This document shows, in pieces, positions 33,296 through 43,946 of a stretch of 64,000 nt of DNA (position 1 is the first letter of the stretch; every line of letters begins with the position of its first letter). A program made the position numbers and the translations under genes. The DNA is taken from the NCBI RefSeq assembly GCF_000424585.1, contig NZ_AUKE01000006.1, positions 1-64,000 on the forward strand. The letters are read 5' to 3'. Under the pieces are notes generated by a model that searched no databases, was not told the origin of the DNA, and saw nothing but the letters and a program-made list of their open reading frames with translations. This stretch comes from Butyrivibrio sp. MC2013. Lineage in GTDB: Bacteria > Bacillota > Clostridia > Lachnospirales > Lachnospiraceae.

Positions 33296-34431
33296 GCATC
33301 ATTTTCCTTTTTTTCTTCAAGTTTGGTCATAAGGAACATGGCGCCTATCTCTCCCCTGGCAGCCTTAAAGGCTTCCATGAGCTTGGGATTAAAGGCTCCG
33401 CACTCTCCGTTGACTATCATTGAATAGGCCTTGTCCATACTGTATGCAGCCTTGTATACTCTGTCACTGATAAGCGCGTCGTATACGTCAGCGATACTGG
33501 TCAGCTGGGCGGCCAAAGATATCTCATCACCCTTAAGGCCGTCAGGATAGCCGTTTCCGTCATACTTTTCATGATGATGCCTGCAGATATCATAGCTGGC
33601 TTCATAATACTCTTTGTCCTGGACATCAGCCAGCATCTTTAATATCTCACATCCCCTTGTGGTATGGGATTTCATGACTTCAAACTCATCCTTGGTAAGC
33701 TTGCCGGGCTTTAGGAGTATGCTGTCAGGTATACATATCTTGCCTAGATCGTGCATAGCCGAAGCTCCCGCTATTATCTCAAGACGATGAGCAGTCAGGC
33801 CCATCTCGGGAAACATTCCCATGACATATTTTCCCAGGATCTTCACGGATTCTCTGATCCTCTTCAAGTGATAACCGGATTCCAGATTACGAAATTCCAC
33901 GATCGTACAAACCGTATCAATGATCCTGGTATTGGTCTCCTTCATGTAATCGCGCTGCTCTTTGATCTGGTCATACTGCTTCCTGAGCACCTTGGTCTGC
34001 TCATCAACCCTGGTCTGAAGGTGATTCCTTACGTCAAAGAGTTCCACTGCATGATTGACCTTCTGTCTGACCACTATGGAATCAAAGGGCTTGTATACCA
34101 CATCAGTCACGCCCTTTTCATAACACAGATGCTCTGTTTCCTTGGACGTTTCACCGGTTATCATGATGACAGGCATCCTCTCAAGGAGATTGACCTTATT
34201 GATCTCGGTCAGCACTTCAAAGCCGTCCATTTCAGGCATATTGATATCCAGAAGGATACCAGCCAGAAACATACGACTCTTGACTATCAGCGCCATGGCC
34301 TGCTTGCCGTTCTCGGCTTCCAGAATAGTATATTTGTCTTTGAATATCTCCGTCAGCACGCCCCTGTTGATCTCCGAATCGTCCACGATCAGGAGTGTAG
34401 GCTTGCTTTCAACATTTTCCTGGGATGACAT
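33292..34431 (-). CDS. Response regulator with HD-GYP phosphodiesterase domain
   Basis: 379 residues. A receiver domain (about 10-130) has acidic D17/D18, phospho-acceptor Asp62 in GILLDINMP and lysine in VVYKPFDS. A coiled segment (140-170) links to an HD-GYP domain with His227-Asp228 in AMHDLGK, HHHEKYDGNGYPDGLKG (GYP at 294-296) and ADVYDALISDRVYK. HD-GYP enzymes cut cyclic di-GMP to GMP and need the metal-binding histidines seen here. It lies 19 bases after the DUF342 gene, so the two are likely one operon, perhaps tying cyclic di-GMP turnover to a surface or adhesion function (inference). Confidence 0.93.
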   Translation of the reverse strand: MSSQENVESKPTLLIVDDSEINRGVLTEIFKDKYTILEAENGKQAMALIVKSRMFLAGILLDINMPEMDGFEVLTEINKVNLLERMPVIMITGETSKETEHLCYEKGVTDVVYKPFDSIVVRQKVNHAVELFDVRNHLQTRVDEQTKVLRKQYDQIKEQRDYMKETNTRIIDTVCTIVEFRNLESGYHLKRIRESVKILGKYVMGMFPEMGLTAHRLEIIAGASAMHDLGKICIPDSILLKPGKLTKDEFEVMKSHTTRGCEILKMLADVQDKEYYEASYDICRHHHEKYDGNGYPDGLKGDEISLAAQLTSIADVYDALISDRVYKAAYSMDKAYSMIVNGECGAFNPKLMEAFKAARGEIGAMFLMTKLEEKKENDA

Positions 34432-34450
34432 ATTATCTCTCCTTCAAATG

Positions 34451-36982
34451 CTACTTCTCAAACAAAATACCTTTCTTCTCTGTCCTTGAATTTACAATAG
34501 GGAACTTCACACCATCTATGATCAGATAAGTACCCTCATATATAGTATCTCTTACTCTGCAGCTGGCATCGTGGATCCTGGCCATTGTAGCATCAAGCTC
34601 CTCTTTCTTCTGCATCAGCATGTTTTTCTCCTGCTCTTTTGAGCTGACAGCCAGATTGATCTTGATTTTCCACTGTAGCTGCTCTCTGCTGGTCATACCT
34701 GCACCGCTCAGTCTCTTTTGCTCTTTTTTGAGCATGGTCAGCTCCTGATCCACTTTATCAAGGGCATTCTTATTATCGGATACTGTCCTGTTGATCTCAG
34801 AGGTGACACCTATCCTCACCAGTGTCCTTCGTCCGCCTTCACTTCCCAGAAATGCTGTATCCACACCCATCTGGCTGGTGATCTCACCACCGGATATGGT
34901 ACCCTCTTCGCCATATACCTTAACTTCACCGTTAACAGAAGCATTGCAGTTAAATATATTATTGGTATGTATAGAGCCTTCTACCACCATATCCACATTG
35001 GACAGATAGCCGGCATAGAGGCTGCCTCCGCATTTGATGCTGGCCCTATCCTCCAAGCCGTTGGCACCATTTCTGATCACCACATCGCCACCTGCAGTGA
35101 TACCTGTCCTCTCGGCAGTACCATCTATTATGACATCGCCCTGGGCCTTTATATAGGAGCCTGCCATAAGGCTGCCCTTGATCCAGACAGACCCTGCAAA
35201 ATCTACATTAACAGGTGTCTCAGGATCATCTACCTCCTGCACCCTGTATATATTGAGAAGATTATTCTCCATTCTGATGGCTCCGGACACAGCTGCGCAA
35301 TATGTCACATGGTCAGGCAGCACCATAAAGCCATGCCCCTTAAGAGCCGGTAAATCTCTTCCGCTCTTGCCATAGAGATTTATACCTTTTACAGTATAGC
35401 CATTTTTGCCATGGACGGCCTTGTGATATACAGCCAGCTTATCGCCCACATTAACAAGGGACAGGAAGCTCATCTTGGAAAAGTCCGCTTTACCATTGGC
35501 CAAATAGGTCATCTCTGAGGGTACATCCATATCAAATAGGTACTCATAATAGCCGTCCACACCATCCTTGGAAGGAACACCCTCAGCCACGATGATGTCT
35601 TCATTAAAGCGCCTCTGCTCGATCATATCCTCTACGACCTTCTTTTTGATACCGTGGGTGATACCACCTCGTTTTAAAAGGTCCAGGACAAAATCCACAT
35701 TATAGGAAGCCTGCCTGTTACCCAGACTTGGCAAACGAAGAATAGCATGTTGTCCGTCCGGAGTCATCTTCAGATAGTGGACCTGCACCTTCTCCGAGCC
35801 ATCAAAATTCTTGTGTACTACACTGGACTCCACACCCAGACTGTCGGATATCTCCTTTGATATCTCCTTGAATTCCTCAGGATGAGCGTCCTCATCTTCT
35901 TTAGCACCTATTTTTTCTCCGCTTTCAAGCCTTCTCCTGAGCACGCGCATCTCGGAAGCAGTATTGACCATGCTGGAATATACAGATACGTCCACTCCTG
36001 ATTCCAGCCCCAGCCTAATCTCGCGCATCTGACTGTAGATATAGAGGGGATTGGCATAGAGTGATACATCTACCCTGGCCTCCAGACCTTTTCTGATTTC
36101 ACGCATCTGCTGCCAGTTATATTCCGGTTTGGCATATATAGACACGTCCAGACCCTCCTGGAGACCCAGACGGATCTGCTGCAAACTCTCTCCTCTCATC
36201 TCCGGGGTAATATACTGATCCATCTCAAGGCCTTCTTTACCCGCCTCTATCACCTGTGACAGCTGCTCTGCATCAAAATCCTTGTCCAGATATGAGCTGA
36301 TATCTACCTTGCTACGATATGCTTCCAGCATCATCACTATCACACCGGAGGGGTATTTCTCTATCTGTTCTTCCGTGAGGATCAGACCCTCCATAGTTGC
36401 TTCACGGATGGCCTTCATCTTTATATATGGAATTGTGTTTTTGGCATATAGGGAAATATCAAGGTTATCCTCCAGTCCCAGCCTGATCTCTCTCATCTGA
36501 TCATCCGAGAATGAAGGAGCCTTGTAGAAAATTATCGGAAGTTTCTTTTCGAGTCCCAGTCTGAGTTCCCTCATCTGGGCTGCGTTATAGTCTTTATTGG
36601 TGTATTCCTGAATATCAACACCGGCAACAATGCCTTCTCTGATCTCAACTACCTGGGCAAGGGAATAACCTTCCTTGCGATAGGTAGCCATATCAATACC
36701 CTGCTCCATCTCATGACGAAGTTCCTCCATCTGAGCTGCAGGAAAAGAGTTGCTGAAATATCTATCAATATCTACACCTGATTCCAGTCCTTTTCTGATC
36801 TCGATAAGCTGATCATAATCCAGCTTGGCTTCTGTCAGGCGCTTTAGGCTGACTCCATTTTGCACACACAAATCAAGCTCTGCCTTGTACTCCTTTGAAT
36901 CAGGGGTGATAAGGACGGGCTTAGCTACCTGAATCGACTTAACAAATTCAGCATCTGCGGTTAAATTTGCGTTATCAGCCAT
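34451..36982 (-). CDS. DUF342 (FapA-like) protein with twelve 26-residue repeats
   Basis: 843 residues. The N-terminal part (about 50-360) is a repeat array: the motif QMREIRLGLE and its variants begin at residues 58, 84, 110, 136, 162, 188, 214 (degenerate), 240, 266, 292, 318 and 344, an exact 26-residue step, each unit ending in a DVSxYA-like segment. The C-terminal 450 residues are DUF342: beta-helix-like SVWIKGSLMAGSYIKAQGDVII and GGDVVIRNGANGLEDRASIKCGGSLYAG, then a coiled coil near 740-800. DUF342 proteins are soluble and often called FapA/flagellar assembly protein A, but no flagellar genes are here. It precedes the REC-HD-GYP gene. The repeats suggest a solenoid for protein binding. 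Confidence 0.85.
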   Translation of the reverse strand: MADNANLTADAEFVKSIQVAKPVLITPDSKEYKAELDLCVQNGVSLKRLTEAKLDYDQLIEIRKGLESGVDIDRYFSNSFPAAQMEELRHEMEQGIDMATYRKEGYSLAQVVEIREGIVAGVDIQEYTNKDYNAAQMRELRLGLEKKLPIIFYKAPSFSDDQMREIRLGLEDNLDISLYAKNTIPYIKMKAIREATMEGLILTEEQIEKYPSGVIVMMLEAYRSKVDISSYLDKDFDAEQLSQVIEAGKEGLEMDQYITPEMRGESLQQIRLGLQEGLDVSIYAKPEYNWQQMREIRKGLEARVDVSLYANPLYIYSQMREIRLGLESGVDVSVYSSMVNTASEMRVLRRRLESGEKIGAKEDEDAHPEEFKEISKEISDSLGVESSVVHKNFDGSEKVQVHYLKMTPDGQHAILRLPSLGNRQASYNVDFVLDLLKRGGITHGIKKKVVEDMIEQRRFNEDIIVAEGVPSKDGVDGYYEYLFDMDVPSEMTYLANGKADFSKMSFLSLVNVGDKLAVYHKAVHGKNGYTVKGINLYGKSGRDLPALKGHGFMVLPDHVTYCAAVSGAIRMENNLLNIYRVQEVDDPETPVNVDFAGSVWIKGSLMAGSYIKAQGDVIIDGTAERTGITAGGDVVIRNGANGLEDRASIKCGGSLYAGYLSNVDMVVEGSIHTNNIFNCNASVNGEVKVYGEEGTISGGEITSQMGVDTAFLGSEGGRRTLVRIGVTSEINRTVSDNKNALDKVDQELTMLKKEQKRLSGAGMTSREQLQWKIKINLAVSSKEQEKNMLMQKKEELDATMARIHDASCRVRDTIYEGTYLIIDGVKFPIVNSRTEKKGILFEK

Positions 36983-37095
36983 AGTATGTTTTCTTCTTTG
37001 TGGCAGTCAATTGATTAACAGGCAGGGCGCGACATTGTCTTATGCTATCATATTTATATTATCATAATACCGTATATCCATCAAACAATTATGCG

Positions 37096-38184
37096 TTATT
37101 GTAAACTCACTTTCAGGTCATAGGGTTTTCTGAATATTCCTTTTTCTGTAATGATAGCAGTGATCAGGCTGTTGTCTGTTATATCAAAAGCAGGATTGTA
37201 GACATTTATTCCTTCAGGAGCCATAGGCTTCTCATACCACATATCGGTCACTTCAGCCGCTTTCCTTTGCTCTATCACGATATCATCACCGCTCTTGCAG
37301 TCCAGATCAATAGTGGACGTGGGAGCGCACACATAGAAGGAAATATGATAATAAGCCGCAAGGGTTGCCACCATGCTGGTGCCTATCTTATTGGCCACGT
37401 CGCCATTGGCTGCCACTCTGTCACAGCCCACAAATATAGCCTGTATCTTGCCGGATCTCATAAGGCTTCCTGACATATTGTCGCAAAGAAGTGTGGTATC
37501 AATACCTGCAGAAGATAGTTCAAAAGCAGTAAGCCTGGCTCCCTGAAGAAGGGGCCTGGTCTCATCACAATACGCCTTGATGGCAAGGCCTTTCTCATGG
37601 GCCATATAAATAGGTGCTGTAGCGGTACCGTATTTGATGGTAGCCAGCTTACCGGCATTACAATGAGTCAGGATACCGTCACCGTCCTTTATAAGGCTCA
37701 GACCATATTCTCCAATCTTCCTGCAGACCTTGATATCTTCCTCTTTGATAGTCTCGGCTTCAGCTCTCATTTCTTTAATAAGGAGAGGCAACAGCTTGTC
37801 AAAACCACATTCACTATCCTGGGCCATCAGCTTGGCATAATAATCCCTGATATGTTCTTCCATACGATTAAGTGCCCAGGATAGATTAACAGCCGTAGGT
37901 CTTGATGAATTTAAAAAATCTTTATGTTCTTTCAGTTCTGCAAGGAACTCCTCATAAGAAGATGCTTTGGAAGTCTTTGTAAGAAGATATATTCCAAAAC
38001 CTGCTGTCACGCCGATAGCAGGTGCTCCTCTCACCTGAAGAAGATAAATAGCATCCCAGATTTCCTGCCCCGTCCTAAGCCTTATCAGCTTGCACTCCCC
38101 GGGGAGCAGAGTCTGATCTATTATCTCAATGGCATCATCCTCATCAACAAGTGCAACCGTTTCGTAATCAAATACATTATTCAT
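37096..38184 (-). CDS. mtnA: S-methyl-5-thioribose-1-phosphate isomerase
   Basis: About 362 residues of the eIF2B-alpha/MtnA family. RGAPAIGVTAGFGIYLL binds the substrate phosphate, ILTHCNAGKLATIKYGT holds the catalytic cysteine, and VGCDRVAANGDVANKIGT holds the catalytic aspartate. The enzyme converts methylthioribose-1-phosphate (or 5-deoxyribose-1-phosphate) to the ketose form in methionine salvage or a deoxy-sugar shunt. No other salvage gene is nearby. The ATG at 38184 follows AGGTGAG; a TTG at 38211 overlaps the Hsp70 stop and is less likely. It lies 23 bases past the Hsp70 gene and may be read from the same transcript. Confidence 0.92.
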   Translation of the reverse strand: MNNVFDYETVALVDEDDAIEIIDQTLLPGECKLIRLRTGQEIWDAIYLLQVRGAPAIGVTAGFGIYLLTKTSKASSYEEFLAELKEHKDFLNSSRPTAVNLSWALNRMEEHIRDYYAKLMAQDSECGFDKLLPLLIKEMRAEAETIKEEDIKVCRKIGEYGLSLIKDGDGILTHCNAGKLATIKYGTATAPIYMAHEKGLAIKAYCDETRPLLQGARLTAFELSSAGIDTTLLCDNMSGSLMRSGKIQAIFVGCDRVAANGDVANKIGTSMVATLAAYYHISFYVCAPTSTIDLDCKSGDDIVIEQRKAAEVTDMWYEKPMAPEGINVYNPAFDITDNSLITAIITEKGIFRKPYDLKVSLQ

Positions 38185-38207
38185 ATAATACTCACCTAAA
38201 TCCTTAA

Positions 38208-39896
38208 TCAAATTTGCGATTCTATCGTATCCAGATATTTTTCAAGTTCCTCACGGGCTGTCTCAATCTTTCGCCTGTCCTGCCCGGCCAAAATTCGCTC
38301 GAACTTCATCAATTCCTGGTCTATACCATATCTGTCATCAGTACAACACTCTTCATACAATCTTTCCCCCCTGAGAAGCAAAAGAGAATTTTCCTCATCT
38401 TCTTTAGGATTACGCTTAAGATGCTGCAAAAGTTCAAATCTTTCTTCAGCTTCTTTTTTTGTTAATTTATTTTCGCTCTTTTGAATTATGATTTTTCGTT
38501 TCTTTCCAGTTGAATTAACTTGCACCTCAATCTCTAAAAGAGAATTAACATCATATGTATAAGTTATATCAATAGATTCATGCCCTGCAGGAGCTAATGG
38601 CACAGGAACTGTGATTTCTCCTAATAGCAGATTATTTGTGGCCATGCGACTCTCTCCCTGCAAGACTTTTACACATACTCTCGACTGATCATCTCTTGCA
38701 GTAACAACAGTTTGCGTACGGCTTACAGGAATAACTGTGTTTCGTTCTATAATAGGCAAAAAATGTCCCGGTTCATCAAACAGGCCATTATTTAGCATAA
38801 CTTCTGTCCCAAGAGTATAAGGACATACATCAACAAAAACAAGTTCCTTTATCTCTTCACTTCTTTCCTTCATACCGCAAGCAATACCTGCTCCAATGGC
38901 TACCGCCTTATCAGGATCCACCTTTGTCTCTGGAAAGTTCAAAAAAAGCTTGGCAACAAAATTTCTTATCATAGCCATCTTTGTAGTTCCGCCAACCAAT
39001 AAAACTCTATCAATATCTGACAGCTTAAATCCAGAATCCCTTAGTGCCTTTTCCACGGGTTTCCTTATTTTATTTTTTAGCGCTTCACAATTTTCTTCAT
39101 ATTCCGTCGAACTAAAAGAGTGTTCAATCATCTGACCATCAATCTTACACGTCACGGTCACATTCTTGGCCCCACCCATATCAACTTTGGCCTTCTCCGC
39201 AGCCGCCATAACAATATTTTTAGTCTTTGCATCAATATCCTCAGGAGCAATCAATGACTTTTTCAGAAACATTTCTGCCAGAACTTTGGTAAAATCTTCT
39301 CCCCCGATGAAATTGTCACCTGCTATAGCATGCACCTCTATGATACCATCACTATATTCCAGGATTGATACATCGAGAGTTCCTCCACCCAGATCAAATA
39401 CAAGGCATCTCTCATCTTGATTTTTTTCTCCCACCCCATATGTAAGAGCAGCTGCTGATGGCTCATTGATAATTCTGACTACCTCAAGCCCTGCAAGCTT
39501 TCCTGCTTCTGCAGTTGTTTTCCTTTGCATATCATTGAAATACGCAGGAACACTAATGATAGCTCTATCTACTATACAGCCAAGATACTCCTCTGCGTCT
39601 TCTTTTAGAGATCTTAGCAAAAGTGAGGATAACTCAGTAGCATCTAAGCTCCTTCCCCTTAATTTGAATTTTTGGGGCGTTCCCATACTACGTTTAAAAA
39701 CTCTGGCACAATCAAGAGGATGAAGCTTGCCATATTCAAGCGCCAGTTTTCCTACAAGCACCTCATCATTATCATTGACACTAACAACAGAGGGAGTCAA
39801 TTCCTCACCAATACGATTGGGAATAACCCTTGCCATTCCACCATCGAAATATGCAGCCAAGCTATTGGTTGTTCCCAAATCTATCCCAATTATCAT
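38208..39896 (-). CDS. Accessory Hsp70-family chaperone with short lid
   Basis: 562 residues, shorter than DnaK (about 610-640). The nucleotide-binding domain is complete: [14 protein letters not shown], phosphate loop [13 protein letters not shown], adenosine motif [13 protein letters not shown] and AIGAGIACG. The substrate domain (about 370-480) is present; the helical lid is reduced to about 80 residues. It lacks the usual acidic EEVD-like or glutamine-rich DnaK tail. It follows 8 bases after the J-like/TPR gene, so the two probably form a chaperone pair. It is more AT-rich than the flanking genes. It is unlikely to be the main DnaK, as no grpE or hrcA is nearby. Confidence 0.9.
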   Translation of the reverse strand: MIIGIDLGTTNSLAAYFDGGMARVIPNRIGEELTPSVVSVNDNDEVLVGKLALEYGKLHPLDCARVFKRSMGTPQKFKLRGRSLDATELSSLLLRSLKEDAEEYLGCIVDRAIISVPAYFNDMQRKTTAEAGKLAGLEVVRIINEPSAAALTYGVGEKNQDERCLVFDLGGGTLDVSILEYSDGIIEVHAIAGDNFIGGEDFTKVLAEMFLKKSLIAPEDIDAKTKNIVMAAAEKAKVDMGGAKNVTVTCKIDGQMIEHSFSSTEYEENCEALKNKIRKPVEKALRDSGFKLSDIDRVLLVGGTTKMAMIRNFVAKLFLNFPETKVDPDKAVAIGAGIACGMKERSEEIKELVFVDVCPYTLGTEVMLNNGLFDEPGHFLPIIERNTVIPVSRTQTVVTARDDQSRVCVKVLQGESRMATNNLLLGEITVPVPLAPAGHESIDITYTYDVNSLLEIEVQVNSTGKKRKIIIQKSENKLTKKEAEERFELLQHLKRNPKEDEENSLLLLRGERLYEECCTDDRYGIDQELMKFERILAGQDRRKIETAREELEKYLDTIESQI

Positions 39897-39904
39897 TCCT
39901 GATA

Positions 39905-42571
39905 CTATACCCCCATACTATTTATTTCACATTCATAACAATAAAAATCCACATCATCAGGCCATCTCTTTTGGCCGTATTGGAATATTTCACGCGCTTT
40001 ATCATAATTATGTTTAAGCACTTCAATTAGTCCTTCAAAAATATAAGAGTCTTTACACTCTGAATACTCACACATTCCACAAAGCTGACAATTTCTTAAT
40101 TTTATTAGCTCCGTTTCAGCGAGCTCGTAATTACCGAGTATAGCATCCATTAACATTAGATTATTTCTATACAGAGGTTCATAATCTGTTCCATTGGCTA
40201 TCCGTCTTTCCGACATTTTAATCGCCAGTTTAGCATACTTAGCAGAAGCCAATCTTTCTCCTAAGCATTTGGAAACAAATGCCAGATGAACATATGCATT
40301 CAAAGTGTCGCCATCATTTTTCTTCAAAACTTTTATTTTCTTTTTCCAAAAGTCTTTCTGAGCTTTCAGATCACCTTTTAATCGCATAAAGTGCGTATGT
40401 AGGATATCATTTTTATCTAGTCCATATTCGGTGATAATGCGAGAGTATAGTTCTTGAGCTTTGGGTCCGTTTCCTTTTGACAATTCCAGCAATGCTCTCT
40501 GATAGAGCGATTCCGGATCATTACTATCAATCACAAGATCTATAACCGCATCTGCTTCTTCCCACATTGAAAACTGCTTATAAATCGAAAGTATAGGACT
40601 GTCTTCAAGCTTAACGTTCAAAAGCTCACAGCATCTCTTACACTCTTTGGCAGCTTCCACTCCTTCACCCTGTCTTCTAAGCATTTTGATTTTTTCATCA
40701 AAACATTCAAGCAGTTTGGACTTTAATTCATCTATGTAAAACGGATCTTCGGAATCAAGATTATCCCGTATTTTATCATACAAAACCAAGTATTCATCAA
40801 AAGCCTTTTGGAGGTTGTCTTTCTCGTGCAAAAGAGTATCAAAATATAGCAGTTCGTCTTTTATCTCTATCTGAATATCCTTAATATATGCAATCGTCTC
40901 TTCAAACCGCTCCAAAGCATTATTTCTTGCTAAAACTCGAAGCTGAAGAATATATCCCTCCGGTTGATTAGGTAGTAACTGGGCAAGTTTGAATCCAGCC
41001 TCAAATGCAGTCTTATCATCCCACATGCCATAAGCTGACACACTAAGATAATACCATCCGATAATGTTCAGACCATTAGTCTTCAACATCATTTCACTAA
41101 CATGTCTGGCCCCCTCATAATCTTCCATTTTCATTTTTGCCTTTATAACACAAATCTGAATAGTGTCATTATCAGGAAATTCAGATATAGCCAGATTGAT
41201 ATACTTTTCTGTTTGAGTCATGTCTTTCATCAGAGAATAATTCATAAGCTGATTACAGTAAATATTTACCAGCCTGTTTTTTCTCTCTGTTTCATCCATG
41301 CATTCAACAGCCTTGTTACTTTTTATATATTCAATAATTTTCTCATTGTACTCAACAACTTTGTCATACTCCTTTGACTCTGAATACAACGCAGACATTA
41401 AATAATTGTAATCAAATTGATCCATGGTATCTGCATCAAGATGCTTTGCAAATTCTCTAGCTTTATCATAATTATCTCCCGAAGAAGACAAAGCATACCA
41501 TACAAGATTCTTATAATACTCGTTGTTATTATCATTTTTTACAACGCTTATATCTTCGAGAATCTTATCAGATATATCTGATTTCATTTTTTGAAGCACT
41601 GCTAATATTTCAATCGGCTGTTCCTTGAGTTTAACCTCATCATGGATAACATCATAAGCTTCTTCAAGCTTATTTTGTTGAACAAGCGCTTCAGAAAGAG
41701 ATGATATAATACTAAAATCCCCCTTATTTTCCGCTCTAATCTCTTTGCAGAGTGCCTCGCATTTTGCATAATCTTTATTCAAAATCAAAGTAGCAATATA
41801 TCTATCACGTATGCAATTGTCTTCCAAGAAAGAATGATATAGTTTTTCCTGATCCGCAAGAGCCTTTTCAGATTCTGCCCCTTTAGCTTGTACAATCAAA
41901 TAGTTTTTCAGGGCTTTGATATAAGGGTGAGACTCTGATAATCCATCTGCTTTTTTTATGATATCTAGAGCATTGTCATCACTTTCCGAAAAAGCATTAC
42001 AGTAAAGACTGATCAGTTGATCACATTCATCAGCATTTTTCCCTGGATCAAACATATAATATGGAATCAATTCCTTGTTGTTGATTCCTGGGACTATAAC
42101 ATAATCGATAAATTCCGAAGGCCATTTTTCACATAGTTCATCATGTCTGGCCTGAAGATCGAATCTTGCATCCAACACTTTCCAAACATTCTGAGGAAGC
42201 CTGAAATTATCCATCAAAAAGGTCATCAACCTTTCAAATGCCGTTTCCCCATCCTCGATGCTTTCACAAACACTGTCAGCCAATAAATCTTTCCAGCAAT
42301 TCTCATCTATTCTTTTCTCAAAATCTTTGTATATATGTTCAACCGAATCAATCCAACGATCAATACCAGTCTTATTGTCATTTTCTTCTTCATCTTCTTT
42401 AGCATATTCTAGGGCTGCTTCATATGCTGCTCGAAGTTCTTTAAAGCCTTCCGGATCATCCTCCGGATTTGTTTTTCTTAATTCCGCCCTATATGCTTTT
42501 GTAATTTCACTAACATCCTTGGTCAACTCAATTTTGAGCAGCCCCCATTTAATCCCCATTGCCTTTTTCAT
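39905..42571 (-). CDS. J-domain-like TPR protein paired with accessory Hsp70
   Basis: About 888 residues. The start resembles a J domain: [20 protein letters not shown] (helices I-II), then NPEDDPEGF and [14 protein letters not shown] (helix III). The usual HPD or HPEEDPE motif is altered, with Asn where His should be. The remaining 820 residues are helical with many tetratricopeptide-like units ([51 protein letters not shown]). Such J-TPR proteins beside truncated Hsp70 genes occur in Clostridia without a known client. No candidate start has a well-placed ribosome site; I use the ATG at 42571, and 42610 and 42559 are alternatives. A near-consensus promoter (TTGACA at 42653-42648) lies upstream. 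Confidence 0.75.
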   Translation of the reverse strand: MKKAMGIKWGLLKIELTKDVSEITKAYRAELRKTNPEDDPEGFKELRAAYEAALEYAKEDEEENDNKTGIDRWIDSVEHIYKDFEKRIDENCWKDLLADSVCESIEDGETAFERLMTFLMDNFRLPQNVWKVLDARFDLQARHDELCEKWPSEFIDYVIVPGINNKELIPYYMFDPGKNADECDQLISLYCNAFSESDDNALDIIKKADGLSESHPYIKALKNYLIVQAKGAESEKALADQEKLYHSFLEDNCIRDRYIATLILNKDYAKCEALCKEIRAENKGDFSIISSLSEALVQQNKLEEAYDVIHDEVKLKEQPIEILAVLQKMKSDISDKILEDISVVKNDNNNEYYKNLVWYALSSSGDNYDKAREFAKHLDADTMDQFDYNYLMSALYSESKEYDKVVEYNEKIIEYIKSNKAVECMDETERKNRLVNIYCNQLMNYSLMKDMTQTEKYINLAISEFPDNDTIQICVIKAKMKMEDYEGARHVSEMMLKTNGLNIIGWYYLSVSAYGMWDDKTAFEAGFKLAQLLPNQPEGYILQLRVLARNNALERFEETIAYIKDIQIEIKDELLYFDTLLHEKDNLQKAFDEYLVLYDKIRDNLDSEDPFYIDELKSKLLECFDEKIKMLRRQGEGVEAAKECKRCCELLNVKLEDSPILSIYKQFSMWEEADAVIDLVIDSNDPESLYQRALLELSKGNGPKAQELYSRIITEYGLDKNDILHTHFMRLKGDLKAQKDFWKKKIKVLKKNDGDTLNAYVHLAFVSKCLGERLASAKYAKLAIKMSERRIANGTDYEPLYRNNLMLMDAILGNYELAETELIKLRNCQLCGMCEYSECKDSYIFEGLIEVLKHNYDKAREIFQYGQKRWPDDVDFYCYECEINSMGV

Positions 42572-42621
42572 CCTCGTAATATTTATCTCCCATTTTCTTG
42601 TTAGTTGCATTTTACGCGACT

Positions 42622-42653
42622 ATATTAGCAACTTTATAGTTTCAGTTTGTCAA
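42622..42653 (-). promoter_or_regulatory. Candidate promoter of the J-TPR/Hsp70 genes
   Basis: Minus-strand TTGACA (42653-42648) and TGCTAATAT with -10 at 42627-42622, spacer 20 bases, longer than usual but with an extended -10 TG. Confidence 0.4.
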
Positions 42654-42669
42654 TGTGTTATAGCAAAAA

Positions 42670-42777
42670 ACATCCGGCAGATAAAATACGAGCCAAGAAC
42701 CAAAGAACAAGAATGTTAGATTATTTCAATCTTATCCAATAGTCCCCTGCAAACGTATACTATACTCTGCCGGATGT
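42670..42777 (-). terminator. Large hairpin with 12-bp closing stem downstream of etfA
   Basis: On the minus strand ACATCCGGCAGA (42777-42766) pairs perfectly with TCTGCCGGATGT (42681-42670) across an 84-base loop, and TTTTT follows. It lies 75 bases past the etfA stop. It may be an unusual terminator or a structured RNA ending in a terminator. No inner stem stands out. Confidence 0.5.
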
Positions 42778-42852
42778 AATAATTCCCTTAAAAGGTCACA
42801 TAGCACCATACAACACGAGCATTCAGCCCCAATGTCATATAACTAACTCTCA

Positions 42853-43905
42853 TTACTCAGCCTTAGCTGCGATAGCTGCCTTGAGCTGCTTGGTCAGTTC
42901 AGGAACGATCTTGTTGAGATCACCTACTACGCCGTAGTCAGCCACGTCGAAGATAGGAGCGTTCTCGTCCTTGTTGATAGCAATGATGATATCGGACTCT
43001 TCCATACCTGCAACGTGCTGGATGGCTCCGGAGATACCAATAGCAAAATATACCTGAGGACGAACAGTCTGGCCAGTCTGACCAACCTGCAGTTCCTTGG
43101 GCTTCCAGCCGGAATCTACAACTGCACGAGAGCAGGATACTGTTCCGTGAAGAACCTCTGCGAGCTCATCCAGAAGTTTGAAGTTCTCAGCGCTTCCAAC
43201 TCCACGTCCGCCGGATACCAGGATCTTGGCATCCTGAATGTTAGCTGCTGTGCTGACTTCCTTAACGATCTTGAGGATCTCTGTATAGCAGTTGTTAGCC
43301 TTAAAGCCGGGATTGTAGTCAACAACTTCAGCCTTAGCACCTGCGATAGGAGCGATCTTCTGCATAACGCCGGGACGAACTGTAGCCATCTGAGGACGGA
43401 AGTTCGGGCAAGCGATTGTAGCGATTGTATTACCGCCAAATGCAGGACGTGTCATCAGCAGCTGCTGGTGAAGCTGCTCCTGACCAGGAGCTACTGTAAG
43501 CGGGAAATCACCGATCTCAAGCTGTGTGCAGTCTGCTGTCAGACCTGTGTGTACACGGGATGATACACGGGGACCAAGATCACGTCCGATAGCTGTAGCA
43601 CCTACCAGGAGGATCTCAGGCTTATACTCATTGATAACAGATGCAAGAGCATGTGTATAAGGCTCTGTTCTGTAATCCTTCAGTTCAGGATCATCTACAA
43701 CGATGACTCTGTCAGCACCATACTCAGCAAGCTTGTCAACAAGGTTGCCAACCTTGTCACCAAGAAGGACTGCTGTTACTTTCTTCTCATCAAGGTCTTT
43801 TGCAAGATCCTTGGCCTTGCCCAGAAGTTCAAGAGCAATGTTTGAAATCTCATTGTCAACCTGCTGAGCGAAGATAAATACACCCTTATATTCTTCTAAA
43901 GACAT
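42853..43905 (-). CDS. etfA: Electron transfer flavoprotein alpha subunit
   Basis: 350 residues. The C-terminal FAD-binding part is clear: ILVSGGRGVGSAENFKLL, VDSGWKPKELQVGQTGQTV and YFAIGISGAIQHVAGM. With EtfB and Bcd it forms the butyryl-CoA dehydrogenase-Etf complex of clostridia, which oxidises NADH and passes electrons to both crotonyl-CoA and ferredoxin (flavin-based bifurcation). It is the last gene of the butyrate operon, 41 bases after etfB. Confidence 0.97.
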   Translation of the reverse strand: MSLEEYKGVFIFAQQVDNEISNIALELLGKAKDLAKDLDEKKVTAVLLGDKVGNLVDKLAEYGADRVIVVDDPELKDYRTEPYTHALASVINEYKPEILLVGATAIGRDLGPRVSSRVHTGLTADCTQLEIGDFPLTVAPGQEQLHQQLLMTRPAFGGNTIATIACPNFRPQMATVRPGVMQKIAPIAGAKAEVVDYNPGFKANNCYTEILKIVKEVSTAANIQDAKILVSGGRGVGSAENFKLLDELAEVLHGTVSCSRAVVDSGWKPKELQVGQTGQTVRPQVYFAIGISGAIQHVAGMEESDIIIAINKDENAPIFDVADYGVVGDLNKIVPELTKQLKAAIAAKAE

Positions 43906-43946
43906 GTTATTTCTCCTTATAATCTACACTAAACTATCACGAGGCA

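Noticed and set aside
34451..36982. Calling the DUF342 protein a flagellar assembly protein
   Set aside because: The FapA label comes from domain similarity. No flagellar structural or export gene is nearby, and the repeat array is unlike characterised FapA.
37096..38184. mtnA as an eIF2B-type translation factor
   Set aside because: The catalytic Cys (HCNAG) and Asp (GCDR) of the isomerase are present, which favours MtnA.
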